DNA of 64,000 nucleotides, from positions 1 to 64,000 of the forward strand of contig DATFHF010000049.1 in NCBI GenBank assembly GCA_035248685.1, given 5' to 3'. A program made the translations under genes and the position numbers. The notes below the pieces were generated by a model that was given only the letters and a program-made list of their open reading frames with translations, was not told the origin of the DNA and made no database searches. The stretch comes from Jatrophihabitans_A sp035248685. GTDB lineage: Bacteria; Actinomycetota; Actinomycetes; Mycobacteriales; Jatrophihabitantaceae. Each line of letters opens with the position of its first letter. The stretch's first letter is position 1. Shown piece by piece: positions 51,654-58,067 of the stretch.

Positions 51654-53381
51654 ATGTTGCCCGAGATCGGTGTTGACGAGCCGGCCGGCCTGGTTCGCCA
51701 GCGCCGGTCGGAGAACTTTCCGGTGTCGTTGCGCCTGCTGCCCCGGGATCTGGCCGCCGACCTGATAGCGGTTTACGAGGTCGTGCGGGTGATCGATGAA
51801 CTCGGCGATACCGCGACCGGCGATCGGCTGGCGCTGCTGGCGCACTTCGAATCTCAGTTGGCGACGGTGTACGCCGGTGGCCACCCGGGCGTGCCGGTGC
51901 TGGACCAGCTGGGCCGTACGCTGCGTCGCCGCAAGCTGGAGCAGCACCAGTTTCAGCTGCTGATCGAGGCCAACCGGATGGATCAGCGGATCGGCCGGTA
52001 TCCGGACTTCGGCGCGCTGGTGGATTACTGCCGGCACTCGGCCAGCCCGATCGGCCGGCTGGTGCTTCAGCTGTTCGACACCGATCGGCCGGAGCTGGCG
52101 GTGCTCTCGGACCAGGTTTGTATTGCGTTGCAGGTGCTGGAACATTGCCAGGACGTGGGTGAGGACTACCGCCGCGGCCGGATTTACCTGCCGCAGGACG
52201 AGCTGGCCGAGTTCGGGGTGGCCGAAGCCGACCTGACCGGTACGCAGTGTGTTCCGCGGCTGCGCCGGTTGATCGGTTACCAGGTCGAGCGGGCCGACCG
52301 GATGCTCGACGCCGGCGAACAGCTGGTGCGACGGCTGCACGGCTGGGCCCGCATCGCGGTTGCCGGCTATTTGGCGGGTGGCCGGGCGACGGCGGCGGCG
52401 CTGCGCCGGTGTGACGGCGAGGTGCTGGCCGCGACCCCGAAGCCGAGCCGGGCGCTGACCGGCTGGATCGCGATCAACCTGCTGCTACGACCTGCGGGGG
52501 GGGGCGCGATGAGTGCCGCAGTGGTTGATGCGTTCGCGACGACTACCGCCATTACCCGTACCGAGGCGCGCAACTTCTACTACGGCATCCGGTTGCTGCC
52601 GCCGGCCAAACGCGATGCGCTGTGCGCGCTGTACTCACTCGCCCGCCGGATCGATGACATCGGTGACGGTGACCTGCCCGCGAAACAGAAGCTGGCGCAG
52701 CTCGCCGAACTGACCGGTCAGCTGGATCGGCTGGGCAGCACGGTGCCGGACGACCCGGTGCTGCTCGCGGTGACCGACGTCTGCGCGCGGTTCCCCGTCC
52801 CATTGGCTGCTTTTTACGAACTGATCTCCGGCGTGGAGCTCGATGTGCGCGGCAGCCGCTACGACAGCTTCGACGAGCTGGTGCACTACTGCCGATGCGT
52901 CGCGGGCTCGATCGGCCGGTTGTGCCTGGGCGTATTCGGTCACACCGGTGGCCCGGCGGCCGTCGAATACGCCGACACGCTGGGGATCGCGTTGCAGCAG
53001 ATCAACATTCTGCGCGACATCCGGGAGGATCTGCGCTCCGGACGGATCTACCTGCCGGCCGAGGACCTGGCCCGGTTCGGGGTGCAACTCGAGCTGGACG
53101 CCGACGGCCGGTTGGTGGATGCCGGCGGCCGGTTGACCGAGCTGATCCGGTTCAGCGCGGACCGGGCGGCCCGCTGGTACAGCTCGGGTGAGCGGCTGCT
53201 GCCGCTGCTGGATAGGCGTAGCCGCAGCTGCTGTGCCGCGATGGCAGGCATCTATCGGCAGCTGCTATCCCGGATCGGGAGCAAGCCCGAGTTGGTGTTC
53301 GGTAGCCGGCTCAGCCTGTCCAGTGCCGAGAAGGGGCGGATCGCGGTGCGTTCCGTCCTGGGCGGCGGTGTGGCCAAATGA
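51654..53381 (+). CDS. hpnC-hpnD: HpnC-HpnD fusion: hydroxysqualene synthase plus presqualene diphosphate synthase
   Basis: One 575-residue frame contains two complete squalene/phytoene-synthase domains. The first (residues 1-283, HpnC) has VIDELGDTAT near 47 and CQDVGEDYRRGRIYLPQDEL near 168. The second (from Met286, HpnD) has RRIDDIGDGDL near 328 and LRDIREDLRSGRIYLPAEDL near 455. HpnD joins two farnesyl diphosphates into presqualene diphosphate and HpnC hydrates it to hydroxysqualene. The genes are normally separate. The join RPAGGGAMSAAV is coded across a run of nine Gs; one G fewer would restore an ATGA stop-start overlap. Confidence 0.85.
   Translation: MLPEIGVDEPAGLVRQRRSENFPVSLRLLPRDLAADLIAVYEVVRVIDELGDTATGDRLALLAHFESQLATVYAGGHPGVPVLDQLGRTLRRRKLEQHQFQLLIEANRMDQRIGRYPDFGALVDYCRHSASPIGRLVLQLFDTDRPELAVLSDQVCIALQVLEHCQDVGEDYRRGRIYLPQDELAEFGVAEADLTGTQCVPRLRRLIGYQVERADRMLDAGEQLVRRLHGWARIAVAGYLAGGRATAAALRRCDGEVLAATPKPSRALTGWIAINLLLRPAGGGAMSAAVVDAFATTTAITRTEARNFYYGIRLLPPAKRDALCALYSLARRIDDIGDGDLPAKQKLAQLAELTGQLDRLGSTVPDDPVLLAVTDVCARFPVPLAAFYELISGVELDVRGSRYDSFDELVHYCRCVAGSIGRLCLGVFGHTGGPAAVEYADTLGIALQQINILRDIREDLRSGRIYLPAEDLARFGVQLELDADGRLVDAGGRLTELIRFSADRAARWYSSGERLLPLLDRRSRSCCAAMAGIYRQLLSRIGSKPELVFGSRLSLSSAEKGRIAVRSVLGGGVAK
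52496..52504 (+). repeat. G9 homopolymer at the HpnC/HpnD junction
   Basis: Nine consecutive Gs, two codons before the HpnD ATG at 52509. With eight Gs the HpnC frame would stop at TGA 52510-52512, overlapping that ATG. With ten it would stop a few codons later. The tract decides whether the two enzymes are fused. Confidence 0.9.
52509..53381 (+). CDS. hpnD: HpnD, presqualene diphosphate synthase (internal start of the fused frame)
   Basis: If translation also starts at the ATG at 52509 (MSAAVVDAFATTTAITRTEARNF), a 290-residue HpnD results, the normal length for the enzyme. The N-terminal TRTEARNFYYGIRLLPPAKRDAL and both Asp-rich motifs are present. This start sits in the ATGA context used at nearly all other junctions of this operon, which supports its use as a separate start. 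It is an alternative to the fused product and may coexist with it. Confidence 0.55.
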   Translation: MSAAVVDAFATTTAITRTEARNFYYGIRLLPPAKRDALCALYSLARRIDDIGDGDLPAKQKLAQLAELTGQLDRLGSTVPDDPVLLAVTDVCARFPVPLAAFYELISGVELDVRGSRYDSFDELVHYCRCVAGSIGRLCLGVFGHTGGPAAVEYADTLGIALQQINILRDIREDLRSGRIYLPAEDLARFGVQLELDADGRLVDAGGRLTELIRFSADRAARWYSSGERLLPLLDRRSRSCCAAMAGIYRQLLSRIGSKPELVFGSRLSLSSAEKGRIAVRSVLGGGVAK

Positions 53382-53536
53382 GCGAGCGTCAGCGAGTAAG
53401 GCCCGGAGCTCCGTCCGCGAGTGGGCACTTTGAGCGCGAGTGGGCGGTTGTAACTGCCCACTGGACGCGCAATCGCCCACTCGCGGCCAAGTTGGTCGGC
53501 GATGAGCGCTCGCGCGAAGAGCGGGTAGTCAGATGA
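53378..53536 (+). CDS. Short linker ORF 1 between hpnD and hpnE (52 residues, repeat-derived)
   Basis: Starts at ATG 53378 in an ATGA overlap with the hpnD stop and ends at TGA 53534-53536, overlapping the next short ORF by ATGA. It encodes a basic peptide beginning MSERQRVRPGA and ending DERSREERVVR. A 72-bp palindrome lies inside. It has no known domain. Its ends match the two other linker ORFs in this operon, so it probably serves coupling and not a protein function. Confidence 0.4.
   Translation: MSERQRVRPGAPSASGHFEREWAVVTAHWTRNRPLAAKLVGDERSREERVVR
53415..53486. repeat. 72-bp nested palindrome between hpnD and hpnE
   Basis: Outer arms CCGCGAGTGGGC and GCCCACTCGCGG are perfect 12-mers. 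An inner near-perfect hairpin spans 53439-53462 (AGTGGGCGGTT / AACTGCCCACT, one G-T mismatch, 2-base loop). The heptamer AGTGGGC occurs twice in each orientation. It looks like a REP-type mobile palindromic element. Confidence 0.75.
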
Positions 53537-53546
53537 GCGAGCATCG
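53500..53546 (+). repeat. Linker repeat, copy 1
   Basis: A 47-bp unit starting CGATGAGCGCTCGCGCGAAG and ending ATGAGCGAGCATCG. It matches copy 2 at 46 of 47 positions and contains the stop of linker ORF 1 and the ATG of linker ORF 2. Confidence 0.85.
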
Positions 53547-53622
53547 CAGCGAGCGTCAGCGAGCGAGCAGCGGAGCGAATCCCAGCGATGAGCGCTCGTG
53601 CGAAGAGCGGGTAGTCAGATGA
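53533..53622 (+). CDS. Short linker ORF 2 (29 residues, repeat-derived)
   Basis: Starts at ATG 53533 and stops at TGA 53620-53622, overlapping the hpnE ATG at 53619 by ATGA. The peptide begins MSEHRSERQR, passes through SSGANPSDERS and ends CEERVVR. It shares its SGANPSDERS core with linker ORF 3 ahead of the cyclase gene. It would carry ribosomes from ORF 1 to hpnE. Confidence 0.4.
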   Translation: MSEHRSERQRASSGANPSDERSCEERVVR

Positions 53623-53632
53623 GCGAGCATCG
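53586..53632 (+). repeat. Linker repeat, copy 2 (overlaps hpnE start)
   Basis: Same 47-bp unit as copy 1 with one C-to-T change. Its last 14 bases supply the ATG and first codons (MSEH) of hpnE, so the repeat forms the gene's 5' end. Confidence 0.85.
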
Positions 53633-55019
53633 GGTTGCCGTGATCGGTGGCGGGCTGGCTGGTATCACCGCCGCCCTGCGCTGCGCGGACGCCGGTCGCT
53701 CGGTGGTGCTGTTCGAGGCGGCGCCCCGGCTCGGTGGCCTGACCTACTCCTTCGGACGCGGCGACCTTCAGGTCGACAACGGACAGCACGTGTTCCTGCG
53801 TTGCTGCACCGCCTACCGATGGCTGCTGGACCGGCTCGGCGTTACCGATCAGGTGGTTCTGCAACCCCGGCTGGAGTTCGTCATCCGCACCGCCGGGGCT
53901 CGGCCGGCTCGGTTCCGCCGTGGCGGGTTGCCGGCACCGCTGCACCTGGCGGGCGCCCTACTGAGCTACCCGATGCTGTCCCCGGTCGACCGTGCTCGGG
54001 CCGGCAAGGCTGCGCTGGCGATGCGCCGGCTGGTGTTGGACGACCCCGCGCTCGACACGATCAACTTCGGCCGGTGGCTGGCCGAGCACGGCCAGAGCGA
54101 GCAGTCGATAGCCGCGCTGTGGGACCTGTTCACCGTCGCCGCGCTGAACCTGCCTGCCCGTGAGGCGTCGCTGGCGATGGCGTTGAAGGTGTTCCGAACC
54201 GGGCTGCTGGACAGCCGCGATGGTGCGGACATCGGCTGGGCGACGGTGCCGCTACAGCAATTGCACGGACAGGCCGCCGCCCGTGCGTTGGCCGCGGCCG
54301 GTGCCGAAGTACGCCTGCGCAGCCGGGTGGACGAGCTGCGGCCGGTCGGTTCGCACTGGCAGTTGAACTCGCGGCCGGCCGGTTCGGAGGTCTTCGACCA
54401 GGTGGTGGTCGCGACCACGCCCAGCCAGGCCGAGCGGCTCGTCCCGGCTGGCTGTCTGAGCCAACCGGCCGGCTGGTCGGCCGCCCTGGGCGAGTCGGCG
54501 ATCGTCAACGCGCACCTGGTGTTGGACCGGCCGGTGATGACCGAGCCGTGCTTCGCGGCGGTCGGCTCGCCGGTGCAGTGGGTGTTCGACCGCACCGAAC
54601 AGTCCGGATTGGCAAACCTGCCCGGACGGGCCGGCCAGCAGTACCTGGCGGTGTCGCTGTCGGCCGCCGACTCGCTGATCGGCACCGATACCGCTACCTT
54701 GCGTGGTTGGATCATGGCCGCGCTCGGCGAACTGTTGCCCGGCCTGGCTGCTGCCACTGTGGTGGAGTTCTTCCTCACCCGGCAGCGATCTGCTACTTTC
54801 CGGGCCGGCCCGGGCACCGGCGTGCTGCGGCCCAGCTCGCGGACTCGGCAGCCGGGCCTGGCGCTGGCCGGCGCGTGGACCAGTACCGGCTGGCCGGCAA
54901 CCATGGAAGGAGCGGTCCGCAGCGGTCAGACCGCGGCCGAATTGCTGCTGGCAGAACCGCCCGATCAGCGGGCGACCGACGAACTCTCATTGCAAGGACT
55001 GGGGAAAGTGCGCGCATGA
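53619..55019 (+). CDS. hpnE: Hydroxysqualene dehydroxylase HpnE
   Basis: The 466-residue FAD-dependent amine-oxidase-fold protein begins MSEHRVAVIGGGLAGITAALRCADAG with the dinucleotide motif, then the LGGLTYSFGRGDLQVDNGQHVFL block and a C-terminal GLALAGAWTSTGWPATMEGAVRSG. It reduces hydroxysqualene to squalene after HpnD and HpnC. The ATG at 53619 is provided by a repeat copy. The stop overlaps the prenyl synthase start by ATGA. Confidence 0.94.
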   Translation: MSEHRVAVIGGGLAGITAALRCADAGRSVVLFEAAPRLGGLTYSFGRGDLQVDNGQHVFLRCCTAYRWLLDRLGVTDQVVLQPRLEFVIRTAGARPARFRRGGLPAPLHLAGALLSYPMLSPVDRARAGKAALAMRRLVLDDPALDTINFGRWLAEHGQSEQSIAALWDLFTVAALNLPAREASLAMALKVFRTGLLDSRDGADIGWATVPLQQLHGQAAARALAAAGAEVRLRSRVDELRPVGSHWQLNSRPAGSEVFDQVVVATTPSQAERLVPAGCLSQPAGWSAALGESAIVNAHLVLDRPVMTEPCFAAVGSPVQWVFDRTEQSGLANLPGRAGQQYLAVSLSAADSLIGTDTATLRGWIMAALGELLPGLAAATVVEFFLTRQRSATFRAGPGTGVLRPSSRTRQPGLALAGAWTSTGWPATMEGAVRSGQTAAELLLAEPPDQRATDELSLQGLGKVRA

Positions 55020-56032
55020 CGACGGTTGTGAGCCCGGCGCTGGAAAGCAGCATGGACGGCTTCCGAACGGCGATGCAGGCGGCGGTGGGCCGGATGGATC
55101 CGCACATGGCTGCGGTGTCGGCCTACCACCTGGGCTGGGCTACCGCCGACGGGACGCCCGAGCTGACCGGGTCGGGCAAGGGCGTCCGGCCGGCGCTGGC
55201 CCTGCTGTCCGCACAGGCTGCCGGTGCGCCGGCCGAGCTGGGCATCGATGCCGCGGTGGCGGTGGAACTGGTGCACAACTTCTCACTGCTGCACGACGAC
55301 GTGATGGACGGCGACACCCAGCGGCGGCACCGTCCCACCGTCTGGTCGTTATGGGGTGTGCCAACCGCGATCCTGGCCGGCGACGCGATGCTGACCATCG
55401 CCCAGGAAGTGCTACTGGACAGCGACTCGCCGCATCGGCTGCCGGCATTGCGGATGCTGCTGGCGGCCACTCGGGAACTGATCCGGGGGCAGGTCGAGGA
55501 TCTGGAGTTCGAGACCGCGCAGGAAGTCACGGTGCAGCAGTGCCGGCAGATGGTTGCCGGCAAGACCGGTGCCCTGTTGGCGGCCAGCGCGTCGCTCGGC
55601 TGCGTGCTGGCCGGCGGCGACCAGCGGGTGGTCGACGCGTTGTCCGATTACGGCTATCGGCTCGGCACCGCCTTCCAATTGGTCGACGATCTGCTCGGAA
55701 TCTGGGGGGATCCGGTGGTCACCGGCAAGCCGGTGCTGTCGGATCTGCGCTCGCGAAAGCGTTCGTTGCCGATCAGCTATGCCGCCTGCCAACCGGGACC
55801 GGCCGGCCAGGCGGTGTCCCGGTGGCTGCATGCCGGTCAGCCCAGCACCGAGCAGGAACTCGCCCGGATCGCCGAGCAGGTGGCGGCGACCGGCGCTCAG
55901 ACCTGGGCGACCGATGAGGCGGCCCGGCAGGTCGAGCAGGCCGAAGCCGCACTGGCCACCGCGCCGATCGACCGGCAGGTCAAGCGGGAACTGTCCATGC
56001 TGGCCCAGTTCGTCATCCGGCGGGATTTCTGA
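55016..56032 (+). CDS. Polyprenyl diphosphate synthase (farnesyl diphosphate synthase type)
   Basis: A 338-residue trans-isoprenyl synthase with the first Asp-rich motif LLHDDVMDGDTQRRHRPTVW near residue 93 and the second FQLVDDLLGIWGDPVVTGKP near 222. It condenses isopentenyl diphosphate with an allylic primer; in this cluster farnesyl diphosphate for HpnD is the logical product, though chain length is not certain. ATG at 55016 overlaps the hpnE stop. The stop is followed by linker ORF 3 (TGATG). Confidence 0.93.
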   Translation: MTTVVSPALESSMDGFRTAMQAAVGRMDPHMAAVSAYHLGWATADGTPELTGSGKGVRPALALLSAQAAGAPAELGIDAAVAVELVHNFSLLHDDVMDGDTQRRHRPTVWSLWGVPTAILAGDAMLTIAQEVLLDSDSPHRLPALRMLLAATRELIRGQVEDLEFETAQEVTVQQCRQMVAGKTGALLAASASLGCVLAGGDQRVVDALSDYGYRLGTAFQLVDDLLGIWGDPVVTGKPVLSDLRSRKRSLPISYAACQPGPAGQAVSRWLHAGQPSTEQELARIAEQVAATGAQTWATDEAARQVEQAEAALATAPIDRQVKRELSMLAQFVIRRDF

Positions 56033-56124
56033 TGAGCGAGCAGCTGAGTCTGCGAGCGCTGCCGATGAGGAGCGGAGCGAATCCCAGCGATGAGCGCTCG
56101 CGCGAAGAGCAGGTTGACCAATGA
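56032..56124 (+). CDS. Short linker ORF 3 ahead of squalene-hopene cyclase (30 residues)
   Basis: Starts at ATG 56032, sharing one base with the preceding stop, and ends at TGA 56122-56124, which overlaps the cyclase ATG at 56121 by ATGA. It begins MSEQLSLRALPMR, contains SGANPSDERSREE and ends QVDQ. The centre matches linker ORF 2 closely. It fills an 88-bp gap that would otherwise break translational coupling. Confidence 0.4.
   Translation: MSEQLSLRALPMRSGANPSDERSREEQVDQ
56071..56110 (+). repeat. Linker repeat, copy 3 (partial, before the cyclase gene)
   Basis: The first 30 bases (56071-56100) are identical to 53569-53598 ahead of hpnE, and the next ten continue with one difference. The copy diverges after CGAAGAGC, where the cyclase ribosome binding site (CAGGTTG) begins. 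Confidence 0.85.
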
Positions 56125-58067
56125 GCACCGCGGAGAAACCCGCGCTGAGCACGGACGAGCTGGCCGTGATCAGCCCGCAACAAGGGCTGGTCGGCCGGGC
56201 CACCGACACGCTGGACCGGGCGGTGGCGCACCTGCTGGAGCGCCAGGACCCGGCCGGCTGGTGGAAGGGCGAGCTGGAAACCAACGTCACCATCGAGGCC
56301 GAAGACCTGCTGCTGCGGGAGTTTCTCGACATCCGGCAACCGGAGCAGACCGCCGAGACGGCGCGCTGGATCCGCAGTAAGCAACGCGAGGACGGCAGCT
56401 GGGCGACGTTCTTCGGCGGCCCGGCCGACGTGTCCACCACGGTCGAGGCGTGGGTCGCGCTTCGGCTGGCCGGCGATGCCGCCGAAGCGCCGCATCTGCA
56501 GCGGGCCGCCGAGTTCGTCCGGGCCAACGGGGGAGTGCAGCACAGTCGGGTGTTCACCCGGATCTGGCTGTCGTTGTTCGGCCTCTGGTCATGGGACGAC
56601 GTGCCGGTGATGCCGCCGGAGCTGATCCTGCTGCCGAAGTGGGCGCCGCTCAACATCTACAACTGGGCCTGCTGGGCCCGCCAGACCATCGTGCCGCTGA
56701 CGCTGGTGCAAAACGCTCGGCCGGTGCACCCGGTGCCGTTCGGCATCGAAGAGCTGTGGGACCGCACCGGGCCGGCCGACCGACGGCGCCCGTTCTGGGA
56801 CCTGCTGGACGCAGCTCTCCGCCGCTACGAACGGCATCCGGTCGGCTGGCTGCGTCGACGAGCCCGGGCCAAGGCCGAGCGCTGGATCGTCGCGCACCAG
56901 GAGGCCGACGGCTCCTGGGGTGGCATCCAGCCGCCGTGGGTGTACTCGCTGCTGGCGCTGCGGATCCTCGGCTACCCGGTTGACCATCCGGTGATCCGCA
57001 ATGGCCTTGCCGGCTTGGATGATTTCACCGTCCGGGAGCAAACCGAGGCGGGCATAGTGCGCCGCATCGAGGCCTGCCAGTCCCCGGTCTGGGACACCGC
57101 GCTGGCGGTGATCGCGCTGCTGGACGCCGGCCTGCCAGCAGAGCACCCGAGCCTCGGCCGAGCGGTCGATTGGCTGCTGCGGCAAGAGGTCACGGTGCCC
57201 GGTGACTGGGCGGTGCGCCGACCGAAGCTGGCCGCCAGCGGGTGGCCGTTCGAGTTCGCCAACCTGGGCTACCCCGACGTGGACGACACCGCCGAGGTGG
57301 TGCTGGCGCTGCACCGCTGCCTGCCGGCCGACCCGGCACGGATTCCGGCCGCGATCAGCAGAGCGGTCGACTGGACGGTCGGCATGCAATCGCGCGACGG
57401 CGGCTGGGCTGCCTTCGACGCCGACAACACCAAGACGTTGGCCACCAAGCTGCCGTTTTGCGACTTCGGCGCGGTGATCGACCCACCGTCGGCGGACGTG
57501 ACGGCCCACGTCATCGAGATGCTCGGGGCCGGTGGCCAGGCCGACGTCCCAGCGGCCCGGCGTGGAATCGCCTGGTTGTTGCGGGCGCAGGAGCCGGACG
57601 GCTCGTGGTTCGGCCGGTGGGGCGCCAACTACGTCTACGGAACGGGCGCCGCGGTGCCGGCGCTACGAGCTGCCGGGTTTGATCCAGGCCATCCGGCGAT
57701 CCGGCGCGCGGTGCGCTGGCTGGCCGAGCACCAGAACGACGACGGCGGTTGGGGCGAGGACTTGCGCTCCTACCGGGACCGGAGCTGGATCGGTGCCGGG
57801 ACGTCCACCGCGTCCCAGACCGCGTGGGCGCTAATGGCGCTGCTCGCCGCCGGCGAGCGGTCCGAGGTGGTGCGCCGCGGCGTGGAGTTCCTGGTGGACA
57901 GCCAGCGGCCGGACGGCAGTTGGGACGAACCGCAGTTCACCGGAACCGGCTTCCCGGGCGACTTCTACATCAACTATCACCTGTACCGAGCGGTGTTCCC
58001 GATCTCGGCGCTCGGCAGGTTCCTGACCGGAGCGGCGGCCTTCGGCGAAGCGGCGGCGGCGCCATGA
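56121..58067 (+). CDS. shc: Squalene-hopene cyclase
   Basis: The 648-residue class II triterpene cyclase turns squalene into hopene at the membrane. The acid motif DVDD is at residues 386-389 (LGYPDVDDTAEVV). Several QW-type repeats are visible, such as KQREDGSWATFFGG near 90, HQEADGSWGG near 260, SRDGGWAAFDADNT near 425, QEPDGSWFGRWG near 493 and QRPDGSWDEPQF near 595. Length is in the usual 620-720 range. It starts at ATG 56121 and its stop overlaps the HpnG-IspH gene by ATGA. Confidence 0.97.
   Translation: MSTAEKPALSTDELAVISPQQGLVGRATDTLDRAVAHLLERQDPAGWWKGELETNVTIEAEDLLLREFLDIRQPEQTAETARWIRSKQREDGSWATFFGGPADVSTTVEAWVALRLAGDAAEAPHLQRAAEFVRANGGVQHSRVFTRIWLSLFGLWSWDDVPVMPPELILLPKWAPLNIYNWACWARQTIVPLTLVQNARPVHPVPFGIEELWDRTGPADRRRPFWDLLDAALRRYERHPVGWLRRRARAKAERWIVAHQEADGSWGGIQPPWVYSLLALRILGYPVDHPVIRNGLAGLDDFTVREQTEAGIVRRIEACQSPVWDTALAVIALLDAGLPAEHPSLGRAVDWLLRQEVTVPGDWAVRRPKLAASGWPFEFANLGYPDVDDTAEVVLALHRCLPADPARIPAAISRAVDWTVGMQSRDGGWAAFDADNTKTLATKLPFCDFGAVIDPPSADVTAHVIEMLGAGGQADVPAARRGIAWLLRAQEPDGSWFGRWGANYVYGTGAAVPALRAAGFDPGHPAIRRAVRWLAEHQNDDGGWGEDLRSYRDRSWIGAGTSTASQTAWALMALLAAGERSEVVRRGVEFLVDSQRPDGSWDEPQFTGTGFPGDFYINYHLYRAVFPISALGRFLTGAAAFGEAAAAP

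Noticed and set aside
53378..53632. CRISPR-like array formed by the linker repeats
   Set aside because: Only two close copies with a 39-bp spacer, no cas genes, and the units carry start and stop codons in register with genes.
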